Origin: Bradyrhizobium sp. Ce-3
GTDB lineage: Bacteria > Pseudomonadota > Alphaproteobacteria > Rhizobiales > Xanthobacteraceae
Reading direction: 5' to 3'
Length of the DNA stretch: 64,000 bases
Assembly (NCBI RefSeq): GCF_022835695.1
Contig: NZ_BQUV01000008.1
Span: forward strand, 1-64,000
The notes beneath the pieces are model-generated. The model made no database searches, had not been told where the DNA came from, and was given only the letters and a program-made list of their open reading frames with translations. Below are positions 33,160-42,629 of the stretch, in pieces. A program made the position numbers and the translations under genes. Each line of letters opens with the position of its first letter. Position 1 is the first letter of the stretch.

Positions 33160-33855
33160 TCAGCTTGCCAGCACGACGTCGAACACCGCCATGTAATGGC
33201 AGGCAGCCCCGAGCAGCACGAAGCCGTGCCAGATCGCGTTCTGGAAGCGCAGCCGCCGCCAGGAGTGGAAGATCACGCCCAGGCTGTAGAGGATGCCGCC
33301 CGCCAGCACGAAGCCGAGCGCCATCGCCGGCAGCGCCTTGACGACGCGGTCGTAGAGCATGATGCCGCTCCAGCCCATCGCGAGATAGAGCCCGACCGAG
33401 AGCCGGTCGAACCGGCCGGGGTAGCGCAGCTTCAGCCAGATCCCGACGATCGCCACGCACCACACGCCGACCAGCAGCGCGATTGCAAAATAACTGTCCT
33501 TCAGTTCCACGATGAACGGCGTGTAGGTCGCGGCGATCAGGAGATAGATCGCGGAATGATCGAAGCGCCGCAGCACCCATTTGGCGCGCGACACCGGCCA
33601 GAGATTATAGGTGGCAGACAGCACCAGCATGGCAAGCAGGCCCGCGACATAGACCGAGACCACGGCAACGTCGAACGGGCCGGCATAGACCGCGGTCAAC
33701 ACGATCAACGCGGTGGCGGCAATCAGCCCGAACGCGACGCCGACGAGATGGACAACGCCGTCGGCGATCAGCTCGGCGCGGTCGTAGTTCCACAGCGCGG
33801 CGCCGGCCGCGTGAATCGAGGTCTGGGCAAGTTGCTTCAGGCGAAAGACCGTCAT
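33160..33855 (-). CDS. HlyIII/PAQR family seven-helix membrane protein
   Basis: 231 aa with about seven membrane helices. The conserved HlyIII residues are present: DGVVHLVGVAFGL in helix 1, RRFDHSAIYLLIAATYTPF around helix 3, and WHGFVLLGAACHYMAV near the C-terminus, giving the His/Asp metal-like site known in PAQR proteins. The name hemolysin III is historical. The family is thought to act in membrane lipid homeostasis or as metal-dependent lipid hydrolases. No partner gene; divergent from ycjX. Confidence 0.92.
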   Translation of the reverse strand: MTVFRLKQLAQTSIHAAGAALWNYDRAELIADGVVHLVGVAFGLIAATALIVLTAVYAGPFDVAVVSVYVAGLLAMLVLSATYNLWPVSRAKWVLRRFDHSAIYLLIAATYTPFIVELKDSYFAIALLVGVWCVAIVGIWLKLRYPGRFDRLSVGLYLAMGWSGIMLYDRVVKALPAMALGFVLAGGILYSLGVIFHSWRRLRFQNAIWHGFVLLGAACHYMAVFDVVLAS

Positions 33856-34051
33856 GCAGGCTTTCCTGTGGGCCGATAGTCTATGGGTAGCGCAGGCAGC
33901 GCGATGCGTTCAATCCCCATCCCCTTGGCAATCCCCTCGCCTGCAAAGGCGCCGGAAATGTGAAGCTTGATTTCGGCCCGATAATCGCCACCTTGCGGGT
34001 GATCGCCCGCCGCTTTTGGCCCCCTCCTGCCGGGTTTTTCGTCAACCCTCC

Positions 34052-35515
34052 ATGCCCCCCAGTTTCCAAGATATCGTCGAGGAAGCGCGTCTCTCGGCGC
34101 GGGCGCTGCTCGACTATGGCGAGGGCTTCTTCAACCCGACGGTGCGGCTCGGCGTCACCGGCCTGTCGCGCGCCGGCAAGACCGTGTTCATCACCGCGCT
34201 GGTGCACGGCCTGACCCGCGGCGGCCGCTTCCCGGTATTCGAGCCCTATGCCTCGGGGCGGATCGCGCGTGCCTATCTCGCACCGCAACCTGACGATGCA
34301 GTGCCGCGTTTCGCCTATGAGAACCACGTCCGCACCCTGGTCGAGGAACGGACCTGGCCGAGCTCGACCACCGACATCTCCGAGCTTCGCCTGGTGATCG
34401 AGTATCAGCGGCAAAATGGCGCGGACCGCACGCTGACCCTCGACATCGTCGACTATCCCGGCGAGTGGCTGCTCGACCTGCCGCTTCTCAACAAGAGCTA
34501 CGAGCAATGGTCGACGGAGAGCCTTGCGCTGTCGCGCGAGCCGTTGCGCGCGACGCTCGCCGCGCCGTGGCACGCCCATCTCGCGACGCTGAAGCCTGAA
34601 GCTAAAGAGGACGAGCAGGCCGCGCTCACCGAGGCACGACTGTTCACCGACTATCTGCGCGCCTGCCGCGACGAGCGCTTTGCGATGAGCCTGCTGCCGC
34701 CCGGCCGCTTCCTGATGCCGGGCAACCTCGCCAATACGCCGGCGCTGACCTTCGCGCCGCTCGACGTGCCGGTGGACGGCAGCGCGCCCGACGGCTCGCT
34801 GTGGGCGATGATGCGGCGGCGCTACGAGGCCTACAAGGACGTCGTGGTGCGGCCGTTCTTCCGCGATCATTTCGCGCGGCTCGATCGCCAGATCGTGCTG
34901 GCCGATGCGCTCGCCGCGTTCAATGCCGGTCCCGAGGCGCTGCACGATCTCGAGGCCGCGCTTGCCGGCATCCTCGACTGTTTCCGGATCGGCCGCAGCA
35001 CGATCCTGAGCACGCTGTTCCGGCCGCGCATCGATCGCATCCTGTTCGCGGCCACCAAGGCCGACCATCTGCACCACCAGAGCCACGACCGGCTGGAAGC
35101 CGTGCTGCGGCGGATCGTGGCCAAGGCCGCCGAGCGCGCCGAATATGCGGGAGCTGCGATCGACGTGGTGGCGCTCGCCGCCGTGCGCGCGACGCGCGAG
35201 GCGCAGGTCCAGCGCGGCCGCGACCGGCTGCCGTCGATCCTCGGCACGCCGGCGCCGGGCGAAATCGCCAATGGCGAGACGCTTGACGGCGAAACCGAGG
35301 TCGCGACCTTCCCGGGCGACCTGCCCGACGATCCGGAGGAGCTGTTCAACGGCGGATTCCGCGGCCTCTCGAGCACCGGCACCGATGCCGCCGACTATCG
35401 CTTCCTGCGCTTCCGCCCGCCGAAGCTGGAACGAAACGGCGACGCGGAGCCCACGCTGCCTCACATCCGCCTTGACCGCGCCCTCCAGTTCCTGATCGGA
35501 GACAAACTGCAATGA
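34052..35515 (+). CDS. ycjX: YcjX family P-loop protein
   Basis: 487 aa. The Walker A motif is in GVTGLSRAGKTVFITALVH near residue 35, and a Walker B-type DIVDYPGEWLLDL near residue 145. FAATKADHLHHQSHDRLEA holds a TKAD guanine-type motif. YcjX-type proteins (DUF463) are stress-linked GTP-binding proteins of unclear function. ATG 34052 starts MPPSFQDIVEEA. The ycjF-type gene overlaps its stop by four bases (ATGA), so the two are coupled, as in enterobacteria. Confidence 0.92.
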   Translation: MPPSFQDIVEEARLSARALLDYGEGFFNPTVRLGVTGLSRAGKTVFITALVHGLTRGGRFPVFEPYASGRIARAYLAPQPDDAVPRFAYENHVRTLVEERTWPSSTTDISELRLVIEYQRQNGADRTLTLDIVDYPGEWLLDLPLLNKSYEQWSTESLALSREPLRATLAAPWHAHLATLKPEAKEDEQAALTEARLFTDYLRACRDERFAMSLLPPGRFLMPGNLANTPALTFAPLDVPVDGSAPDGSLWAMMRRRYEAYKDVVVRPFFRDHFARLDRQIVLADALAAFNAGPEALHDLEAALAGILDCFRIGRSTILSTLFRPRIDRILFAATKADHLHHQSHDRLEAVLRRIVAKAAERAEYAGAAIDVVALAAVRATREAQVQRGRDRLPSILGTPAPGEIANGETLDGETEVATFPGDLPDDPEELFNGGFRGLSSTGTDAADYRFLRFRPPKLERNGDAEPTLPHIRLDRALQFLIGDKLQ

Positions 35516-36543
35516 ACGAGAAGACGCCTCCGCGGCGGCCGGCGACGTTCAAGCTCGACGATCCCGGCGTGGTCGTGATGGATCCGGACGACAATGGCCG
35601 CCTCACCCGCGGCACGATCCAGATCGTGCCGCGGGCCGAGCCCGCGCAACTCCCGATCCCGGTCGATACCCCCCTGCTGCCGGCGCGCCGCGGCTTCCGC
35701 TGGGGCACGTTGTTCTGGAGCGCAGTCGCGGGCCTCGTGGTGCTCGGTACCGGGCTCGGCGTGATCAACCTGGTCGAGGACCTGTTCGCGCGCAACGAAG
35801 GTCTCGGCGTCCTTGGGCTCGGGCTCGCCGTGATCGCCACGGTGGCGCTCGGCGTCGTCACCATGCGCGAGCTGGTCGGCCTGGCGCGGCTGGCGACCAT
35901 CGAGAAGCTGCATCTGCGCGCAGCGGAAGTGCTGATCAGCGACGACCGCGCCGCGAGCCGGGCGATCGTTGCCGATTTGCTCAAGCTCGCGCACCAGACC
36001 CCGCAGCTCGCCCGCGCCCGCAGCGCGTTGCAGAGCCACACCGATGATATCATTGATGGCGCCGACATGATCCGCCTCGCCGAACGCGAATTGATGACGC
36101 CGCTCGACGAGGAGGCGCGGCGGCTGGTGTCATCAGCGGCGCAGCGCGTCTCCGTCGTCACCGCAGTTAGCCCGCGCGCGCTGTTCGACGTGCTGTTCGT
36201 GTTCGTGGCGAGCTTGCGGATGATCCGCCAGCTGGCGCGGCTCTATGGCGGCCGGCCCGGCGCGCTCGGCATGATCCGCCTGCTGCGCCACGTCATCGCA
36301 CATCTCGCGATCACCGGCGGCATGGCGGCGAGCGATAGCATGATCCAGCAGATGCTCGGCCACGGCATCGCGGCAAAACTGTCGCAACGGCTCGGCGAAG
36401 GCATGCTCAACGGCCTGTTGACCGCCCGCCTCGGCCTCGCCGCGATCGACGTCACCCGCCCGTTGCCCTTCAACGCGCTGCCGCGCCCGGCGCTGACCGA
36501 TCTCGCGAAAGACCTGATCCGCAAGCGCGAGGACGAGGAATAG
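35512..36543 (+). CDS. ycjF: YcjF family (TIGR01620/DUF697) inner-membrane protein
   Basis: 343 aa. After a 60-residue soluble lead come two hydrophobic helices (about 66-110: LFWSAVAGLVVLGTGLGVIN, LGLGLAVIATVALGVV), then a DUF697 domain with AVSPRALFDVLFVFVASLRM and GGMAASDSMIQQMLGHG. Known only as the partner of YcjX in envelope or phage-shock-like stress regulons. It is translationally coupled to ycjX by an ATGA overlap. Confidence 0.92.
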   Translation: MNEKTPPRRPATFKLDDPGVVVMDPDDNGRLTRGTIQIVPRAEPAQLPIPVDTPLLPARRGFRWGTLFWSAVAGLVVLGTGLGVINLVEDLFARNEGLGVLGLGLAVIATVALGVVTMRELVGLARLATIEKLHLRAAEVLISDDRAASRAIVADLLKLAHQTPQLARARSALQSHTDDIIDGADMIRLAERELMTPLDEEARRLVSSAAQRVSVVTAVSPRALFDVLFVFVASLRMIRQLARLYGGRPGALGMIRLLRHVIAHLAITGGMAASDSMIQQMLGHGIAAKLSQRLGEGMLNGLLTARLGLAAIDVTRPLPFNALPRPALTDLAKDLIRKREDEE

Positions 36544-36584
36544 CGGCGGCTTGCTTCAGCGAACGCCCGCGCCCGTTATTGCGC

Positions 36585-36735
36585 CCTCTCCCCTTGTGGG
36601 AGAGGGCAGCTCAGATGTGAGCCACAAACTCGCTTGGGTGAGGGGTATCCATCCACACGCACCGCATTTGCGGAGACATACCCCTCATCCGGCAGCCTTC
36701 GGCTGCCACCTTCTCCCACAAGGGGAGAAGGCGAT
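36585..36735. repeat. C/G-rich double palindrome (CCCTCTCCCC / CCTTCTCCC family)
   Basis: CCTCTCCCCTTGTGGGAGAGG at the left and ACCTTCTCCCACAAGGGGAG at the right are mirror forms, with a strong inner hairpin GGCAGCC-TTC-GGCTGCC (36691-36707). The right half provides the last 18 codons and the stop of the GT39-type gene. Confidence 0.85.
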
Positions 36736-38337
36736 CTCGCAAGGCTCCGGACGCATCGCCAGCACACGCCAGCGGAAGAAGGTGGTGTCCGGCGGCGGCG
36801 ACAGGTCGGGGGTCCAGCCTGAGATCTTCTCCAGCGAATAGGTATCCATCGTCATGCCGCGCCAGCTGCGCGTCACGCGCTCCAGCGGCTGGCGCGTGGC
36901 CGTGGTCTCGTTCCAGAACGGCAGATTGTTCTCCGGCTCGCGTCCGACATAGAGGCCGGTGTGATCGCGGATCTGGCTCATGCCGGGATCGGCAAAGCCC
37001 TGGAAGCGGCCACGCTCGGTGATTTCGATCACCGGCACCCGCCCGCGCAGCAGCCAGCGCAGCATCGCGTAGGTGCGATAGTCCGACGTCGCGACCCAGG
37101 TCGCGCCGGTCGCCTGCAACTGCGCCTCGACGCGCGCGGCGACCGCGTCATACCCCGCTTCCGTGCCGATCGGATCGGTGCGGCCGATCAGATTCCACGG
37201 CGCGACCATGTAGTAGAGGAAGACGCAGACCACGAAGACGATGCCGGTCGAAACCGCGCTGCGCGCCCAAGAGACCGTCGATTTGACGAGCCCGACCGAC
37301 CAGCCCTCGAACGGCATCCGCGTGACATTGATGGCGACCGCCGCAAAGCCGGCCGGCCACAGAAACATCGGCCAGGTGTCGCCGACCCGCAGTGTCAGCG
37401 ACTTCCAGAGAAAATAGGCAAACGGCACCAGCACCGCGGTCGAAAGCAGGATCGCGACCGGCTCGCGCCTGAGATAACCGCGCCATGCCGTCAGCACCGT
37501 GCCGAACAGCGTCACCGGCAGCAGCACGAAGCCGACCAGGCCGAACTGCATGCCGATGAACTCGCCGACGGTGCGCAGCGTGAAGGCGCGCTCGGCGGTG
37601 GCGCGCACCGCCTGGAAGCGGAACGAGGCCCAGTCGTGCTCGGCATTCCAGATCAGGGCCGGCGAGAACACGACGACCGCGATCAGCGCGGCGAGAAACG
37701 GATACGGGCTGCGCAGCCAGCGCCAGCGCCAGTCCGGCACCAATGCGAAGGCGAGCACCGCCGGCGCGAACATGATCGCGGTGAATTTCGACAGCAGCGA
37801 CAGCCCGGCGAACAGGCCGGCGGCGAGCCACCAGCGCCCGTCATTGCTTTGCGCCAATCGCACCAGCGACCACAGCATCGCCACCGAGAACGGGATCAGC
37901 GCGGTGTCGGGCGCGACCTTGGCCATTAACAACCCGTAATAAAGCGCCGCCTCCGGCAGGAGCAGCGCCAGCATCACGGCGCGGACATTGCTCGATGTCA
38001 CGCGGCGGACGATGTCGGCGAGCAGCAGCTGGGTCGCCAGCATCGCCACGATGCCGCCAAGGCGGACGCCGAGATTGGTGTCGCCGAGGATCGACGTCCC
38101 AAAACGGATGAACCAGGCGACCATCGGGGGATGGTCGAGGAACGACAGCACGTTTTCCTTCGACCAGGTCCAGTAATAGGCCTCGTCGGTGCGCAGATCG
38201 AGCGCATGGGCATAGACCAGCCGCATCACGGTCATGGCTGCGATCACGGCAATGACGCCGCGCCAATCCGGCGCGCGCGAGCGGGCCGGCTTAACGCTGT
38301 TGTTATCGGCTCCGGATCGGGCTTGGGCTATCGTCAC
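36685..38337 (-). CDS. GT39/ArnT-like membrane glycosyltransferase
   Basis: 550 aa, about eleven membrane helices. The catalytic-type motif LRTDEAYYWTWSKE follows helix 1, with the DE aspartate expected to bind the divalent metal or lipid-phosphate sugar. DHPPMVAWFIRFG follows. The rest matches polyprenol-phosphate-sugar transferases of the ArnT/PMT group. It adds a sugar from a lipid carrier to an acceptor in the periplasm; acceptor unknown. It starts at GTG 38337. The last 18 residues (from CEIAFSPCGRRW) are encoded by the repeat element, so the native C-terminus has probably been replaced. Confidence 0.88.
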   Translation of the reverse strand: MTIAQARSGADNNSVKPARSRAPDWRGVIAVIAAMTVMRLVYAHALDLRTDEAYYWTWSKENVLSFLDHPPMVAWFIRFGTSILGDTNLGVRLGGIVAMLATQLLLADIVRRVTSSNVRAVMLALLLPEAALYYGLLMAKVAPDTALIPFSVAMLWSLVRLAQSNDGRWWLAAGLFAGLSLLSKFTAIMFAPAVLAFALVPDWRWRWLRSPYPFLAALIAVVVFSPALIWNAEHDWASFRFQAVRATAERAFTLRTVGEFIGMQFGLVGFVLLPVTLFGTVLTAWRGYLRREPVAILLSTAVLVPFAYFLWKSLTLRVGDTWPMFLWPAGFAAVAINVTRMPFEGWSVGLVKSTVSWARSAVSTGIVFVVCVFLYYMVAPWNLIGRTDPIGTEAGYDAVAARVEAQLQATGATWVATSDYRTYAMLRWLLRGRVPVIEITERGRFQGFADPGMSQIRDHTGLYVGREPENNLPFWNETTATRQPLERVTRSWRGMTMDTYSLEKISGWTPDLSPPPDTTFFRWRVLAMRPEPCEIAFSPCGRRWQPKAAG

Positions 38338-38455
38338 GGCGCGCTTTTTGTTCGACTCTTAACGGAGTGTCAACGTGCCGCACGGCCAGCTATCACGGCT
38401 CGTCCGGACCCGCGGTGGTGTTCAGCGCGGGAATTAACCACTAGGCTTGCCGATC

Positions 38456-40210
38456 ATGAATCACATGGCCTCCCCCTCGCGCGAGCACCTGCAGGATCTA
38501 CAGGATTTGGCCCGTGGCGTCGGCCTGCGGCAGGTCCGGCTGGTCACCGGGTCGATCATGTTCGCCTACCTGATCAGCCATTTCCTCAACCACGCGCTCG
38601 GCAATATCTCGACCGAGGCGATGGCGATCGGGGTGCATTACCACACCGAGTTCTGGCAGTTCCTGCCGGTCGCGATCGTGTTCTACGCCGCCTGCCTGGT
38701 GCATACCTGCCTCGGCATCTGGGCGCTGTATCAGCGCCGCGAGTTCCACTGGAAGGCGATCGAGCCGCTGCAGCTGACGCTCGGCCTCAGCATCCCGATG
38801 CTGATCGTCGCGCACGTCGTCGGCGTGCGGCTCGGCCAGACCCTGTACGGACACGAAAAGCTCTATCCGCAGGAGCTGTACACGTTCTTCATCGCCTCGC
38901 CGAACCGGCTGTGGACGATGCTGGCCGTGCTGGTGATCGCCTGGGTCCATGGCTGCATCGGGCTATATTTCTGGCTGCGGCTGCGCCCGTTCTTCCCGCG
39001 CGCCGCACCGTTCCTGCTGGCCGCGGCCGTGTTGATCCCGACGCTGGCGATGCTCGGCGTCTATCAGGCCGGCCGCGCCACCGTCGCCGACTATCAGGAT
39101 CCGGACTGGCGACGCGAGGAGCTCTCGGTGCAGAAGCTCGGCACTGCGGCCCAAGGCACCACGCTCGAAAGGATCACGGATGACCTGACGATCGGCTATC
39201 TCGGCCTGCTCGGCCTCGTGCTGCTGGCGCGCGGTGCGAGGTCCCTGCTGGAACGCCGCGGCGGCATGATCGCGCTGTCCTACGGCAACGGGCGCACGCT
39301 GCGGGTGCCGAAGGGATTGAGCGTGCTGGAAGCGAGCCTGCGCTACAACGTGCCGCATGCCAGCGTCTGCGGCGGCCGCGCGCGCTGCTCGACCTGCCGC
39401 ATCCGCATCATCGGCGATCACCCCGAACTGCCGGAGCCCTCGCCGCGCGAGGCTTTCGTGCTGCACCGGGTCGGCACCGACGATCCGTCGATCCGGCTGG
39501 CCTGCCAGCTGCGGCCAACCGGCGACCTGACCTTCTTCCAGCTGTTCCTGCCGCACACCATGTCGGCGAACGCGCACGCCGCCAATCCGACGCGGGTCGG
39601 CCAGGAGCGCTACCTCGTCAGCATGTTCGTCGACATGCGCGGCTCGACCCAGCTCGCCGAGAAGCGGCTGCCGTTCGACACCGTGTTCATCGTCAACCGC
39701 TTCCTCGGCGCGGTGTCGCAGGCGGTGCTGGAAGCCGGCGGGCGGCCCAACCAGTTCATCGGCGACGGCATGCTGGCGCTGTTCGGGCTCAGCACCGACC
39801 GCCAGGTGGCCTGCCGCCAGGCGCTGCGCGCCGCGGCGCTGATCGCAACCAATATCGACGAGCTGAACCAGTTTCTCAGCCACGATCTGCGGGAGCCGAT
39901 CCGCTTCGGCATCGGCATCCATGGCGGCGAGGTGATCGTCGGCGATATCGGCTATCGCGACCACATGGTGTTCACCGCGCTCGGCGATGCCGTCAACGTC
40001 GCGGCCAGGCTGCAGGACATGACCAAGTCGCTGGCCTGCGAGGCGGTTATCTCCGACGAGGTGCGCGCCACCGCCGGGCTCGCAGACGACGCCCTGCCGG
40101 CGCAGGAGGTTTCGATCCGCGGCCGTAACGAGCCGATGACCGTACGCACCGTCGAGGCCACGCGCGTGCTGGCCGCGCTGGTCGACGACCGGCACGCCGT
40201 CGCGGCCTGA
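38456..40210 (+). CDS. Membrane-ferredoxin-adenylate/guanylate cyclase fusion (class III)
   Basis: 584 aa in three parts. Residues about 30-265 hold roughly six membrane helices with several histidines (SHFLNHALG, VHTCLGIW, AWVHGCIG), like a small b-type haem or succinate dehydrogenase-like membrane unit. Residues about 275-360 are a plant-type 2Fe-2S ferredoxin domain with Cys305, Cys311, Cys314 and Cys350. Residues about 385-560 are a class III cyclase: the metal-binding aspartates are Asp393 (FVDMRGST) and Asp437 (IGDGMLALF), and GDAVNVAARL is typical. The product makes cAMP (or cGMP) and probably couples this to redox state. Starts at ATG 38456 or 38465. The gene is alone. Confidence 0.92.
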   Translation: MNHMASPSREHLQDLQDLARGVGLRQVRLVTGSIMFAYLISHFLNHALGNISTEAMAIGVHYHTEFWQFLPVAIVFYAACLVHTCLGIWALYQRREFHWKAIEPLQLTLGLSIPMLIVAHVVGVRLGQTLYGHEKLYPQELYTFFIASPNRLWTMLAVLVIAWVHGCIGLYFWLRLRPFFPRAAPFLLAAAVLIPTLAMLGVYQAGRATVADYQDPDWRREELSVQKLGTAAQGTTLERITDDLTIGYLGLLGLVLLARGARSLLERRGGMIALSYGNGRTLRVPKGLSVLEASLRYNVPHASVCGGRARCSTCRIRIIGDHPELPEPSPREAFVLHRVGTDDPSIRLACQLRPTGDLTFFQLFLPHTMSANAHAANPTRVGQERYLVSMFVDMRGSTQLAEKRLPFDTVFIVNRFLGAVSQAVLEAGGRPNQFIGDGMLALFGLSTDRQVACRQALRAAALIATNIDELNQFLSHDLREPIRFGIGIHGGEVIVGDIGYRDHMVFTALGDAVNVAARLQDMTKSLACEAVISDEVRATAGLADDALPAQEVSIRGRNEPMTVRTVEATRVLAALVDDRHAVAA

Positions 40211-40374
40211 CCAGGTTCATCTCCTCTCTACTCCGAGTGTGACCTTCCGCACATCCGAACGTGCGTTCAGCAGCGATGCTCGAACGTGCCCCGTGCCGGA
40301 TGCGACTGACTGGCGATGGGTAACACTGCAACCGCGCCGCGACAGAGTTCAACGCGCATCTGAAGGAGACGACG

Positions 40375-40602
40375 ATGCTTCGCAAAGTCACGCTTGCTCT
40401 CGCTACTGCCGCAACGCTTGCTGCCGCCGCGCTGGCGCCGACCGCAGCCTCCGCCAAGCCGTTCTTCTGGCATCCGTACCATCATCACTTCTGGGGTGGC
40501 CCGGGCATCTCGGTCGGCTTCGTCGACTCCGGCTGCTACGTCACCCGCCTGGTGCTGACGCCCTACGGCTATCGCTATCGCACTGTGAACGTCTGCTACT
40601 GA
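40375..40602 (+). CDS. Small secreted protein, 75 aa
   Basis: ATG 40375 follows AAGGAG. A signal peptide runs to about residue 27 (ALAPTAASA). The mature part is rich in His, Phe and Tyr (FFWHPYHHHFWGG) and ends with two cysteines that could pair (DSGCYVTR, VNVCY). Such small periplasmic or secreted proteins are abundant in Bradyrhizobium; the function is unknown. A strong terminator follows 26 bases after the stop. Confidence 0.8.
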   Translation: MLRKVTLALATAATLAAAALAPTAASAKPFFWHPYHHHFWGGPGISVGFVDSGCYVTRLVLTPYGYRYRTVNVCY

Positions 40603-40627
40603 TCGAACGATCTGCCTGGATGGAAAT

Positions 40628-40657
40628 GCCCCCGGTCGCCGCATGCGGCCGGGGCTT
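40628..40657 (+). terminator. Rho-independent terminator after the small secreted protein gene
   Basis: GC-rich stem CCCCGGTCGC / GCGGCCGGGG with loop CGCAT, then CTTTTC. Confidence 0.85.
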
Positions 40658-40823
40658 TTCGTTGTTGCGTCGCAACGCCGGTAAACGCTGCGAAAGCTCA
40701 ATTGACTTGAAGTCGTCAGGTACGACATTTGTCGCCGCGCGCATTCCATGATGCGAGGGCGCGCAAGGCAAAGTGAGCCTGGTGATGACCAGCTCACGAC
40801 AAAACGGCTTCGGAGGAAGCGGA

Positions 40824-42023
40824 ATGCTCGATCGACGAGACTTGATGAAGCGCGCCGGGTTGGCCGCTTTGGTGACGGGGCTGGGATCAAGGGGCGCACT
40901 GGCCCTCGACACCGTGACGCTGCCCTTTGGCAATGGCGAACGGCCGCTGGTGCGCTACCCGCAGAAGCGCCCGATGATCGGGCTGACCAGCCGGCCGCCG
41001 CAGCTGGAAACGCCGTTTGCGATCTTCAACGACGGCCCGCTGACGCCGAACAATGCGTTCTTCGTCCGCTATCACCTCGCCGGCATCCCCTACGACCTCG
41101 ATCCGGACAAGTTCTCGCTCGAGATCAAGGGCAAGGTCGACAAGCCGCTGAAATTGTCGCTGAAGGACATCAGGAAGCTGAAGGCCACCGAGCTCGTCGC
41201 CGTCAACCAGTGCTCCGGCAACAGCCGCGGCTTCTTCAATCCCCGCGTCGCCGGCGGCCAGCTCGCCAACGGCGCGATGGGCTGCGCGCGATGGCACGGC
41301 GTGCCGCTGAAGACCGTGCTCGACATGGCCGGCGTGCAGGCCGGCGCCAAGCAGGTCACCTTCAACGGCATGGATGGACCCGTGATGGAGACCACGCCCG
41401 ACTTCGTGAAGGCGCTCGACATCGAACACGCCCGCGACGGCGAGGTGATGCTGGCCTGGGGCATGAACGGCGAGGATTTGCCGTTCCTCAACGGCTTCCC
41501 GCTCCGCCTCGTGGTGCCCGGCTATTACGGCACCTATTGGGTGAAGCACCTCAACGAGATCACGGTGATCGACAATGTCTTCGAAGGCTTCTGGATGAAG
41601 TCCGCCTACCGGATTCCGGATACGCCGAACAACGCGATCGAGCCGGGCACCGCGCCGAAGGCGACGATCCCGATCAACCGCTTCACGGTGCGCTCGTTCA
41701 TCACCAGCGTCGCCGACGGCGCCAGGCTGAAGGCCGGCCGCGTTATGCTGCGCGGCATCGCCTTCGACGGCGGCAAGGGCATCAAGGAGGTCGCGGTCTC
41801 GATCGACGGCGGCAAGAGCTGGACACCGGCCAAGCTCGGCAAGGATCTCGGCAAATACGCGTTCCGCGAATGGAAGCTGCCGGTGAAGCTCGCGGCGGGC
41901 CCCGCGGATCTGAAGGTGCGCGCCACCAACAATGCCGGCGACACCCAGCCGATGGATCCGTTGTGGAATCCGGCCGGCTATCTGCGCAACGTCGTTGAAA
42001 CCGTGCACGTCACGGCGGCGTGA
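40824..42023 (+). CDS. sorA: Sulfite dehydrogenase, molybdopterin subunit
   Basis: 399 aa from ATG 40824, with GGAGGAAGC upstream. The N-terminus MLDRRDLMKRAGLAALVTG has a Tat-like RR motif and hydrophobic stretch, so the folded cofactor-loaded protein is exported. The molybdenum cysteine is in VNQCSGNSRGFF (about residue 130). A C-terminal dimer domain follows (VMLRGIAFDGGKGIKEVAVS). With the cytochrome gene directly after it this is the SorAB pair, which oxidises sulfite to sulfate in the periplasm and passes electrons to cytochrome c. An earlier in-frame start at 40773 was rejected for lack of a ribosome site. Confidence 0.92.
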   Translation: MLDRRDLMKRAGLAALVTGLGSRGALALDTVTLPFGNGERPLVRYPQKRPMIGLTSRPPQLETPFAIFNDGPLTPNNAFFVRYHLAGIPYDLDPDKFSLEIKGKVDKPLKLSLKDIRKLKATELVAVNQCSGNSRGFFNPRVAGGQLANGAMGCARWHGVPLKTVLDMAGVQAGAKQVTFNGMDGPVMETTPDFVKALDIEHARDGEVMLAWGMNGEDLPFLNGFPLRLVVPGYYGTYWVKHLNEITVIDNVFEGFWMKSAYRIPDTPNNAIEPGTAPKATIPINRFTVRSFITSVADGARLKAGRVMLRGIAFDGGKGIKEVAVSIDGGKSWTPAKLGKDLGKYAFREWKLPVKLAAGPADLKVRATNNAGDTQPMDPLWNPAGYLRNVVETVHVTAA

Positions 42024-42034
42024 GGAGAAGCATC

Positions 42035-42346
42035 ATGACCAGCAAGCTGCTCCCCGCATTCGCCGCGTTCGCCATGTTGTCGATCGGGGCTACGATGGCC
42101 GCGCCCGTCAACTACACGCTCCCCGAGGAGACCGCGGCCTTCAAGCCGGGTCCGAACCTCGAGGTGGTGCAGAACAATTGCACCGCCTGCCACTCGGCCG
42201 ACTACATCAAGACCCAGCCGCAGGGCGAGAAGTTCAAGAAGGATTTCTGGCAGGCCGAGGTGACCAAGATGATCAAGGTCTATGGTGCGCCGATCGACGA
42301 AGCCGATGTCGGCAAGATCGTCGAATACCTCTCCGCGACCTATTGA
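42035..42346 (+). CDS. sorB: Sulfite dehydrogenase, c-type cytochrome subunit
   Basis: 103 aa with a signal peptide (residues 1-22) and a single haem c site [10 protein letters not shown] at Cys49/Cys52/His53. The axial methionine is probably in VTKMIKVYG. The small size and place 11 bases behind sorA, with GAGGAGAAG upstream, fit SorB, the electron acceptor of SorA. Confidence 0.9.
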   Translation: MTSKLLPAFAAFAMLSIGATMAAPVNYTLPEETAAFKPGPNLEVVQNNCTACHSADYIKTQPQGEKFKKDFWQAEVTKMIKVYGAPIDEADVGKIVEYLSATY

Positions 42347-42364
42347 GACGCGGTCGATCGAACT

Positions 42365-42397
42365 CCCCGCGCGCCGTGCGAAAGCCCGTGCGCGGGG
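42365..42397 (+). terminator. GC-rich hairpin after sorAB
   Basis: CCCCGCGC / GCGCGGGG separated by about 17 bases. No T-run follows, so it is a possible terminator or RNA-stabilising hairpin only. Confidence 0.4.
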
Positions 42398-42629
42398 CCA
42401 TCGATCCAATTCGTCTCAGAGGAACCAATCTTTTTGCAGTGCATCAATTGACCACGAAACAGGCAATCCGGCGCCAAAACCCTGCAAAGCGGGTTGTTTC
42501 CGGGCAAAAACACACCGTGGTTTGATCTACCCAGCTTTTTTCAAACTGCTATCCTGTGCGGTACGGACAAGCCGGTTTGTGCGGGGACCGACTGGTCTGT
42601 TTTCGATTGATTCCGCGGAGACGACTGGA

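Noticed and set aside
33160-33855. Hemolysin virulence factor
   Set aside because: HlyIII is a historical family name; the seven-helix PAQR fold does not imply lytic activity.
36585-36735. CRISPR array
   Set aside because: The palindromic units here and in other gaps are not evenly spaced, have no unique spacers, and no cas gene is present.
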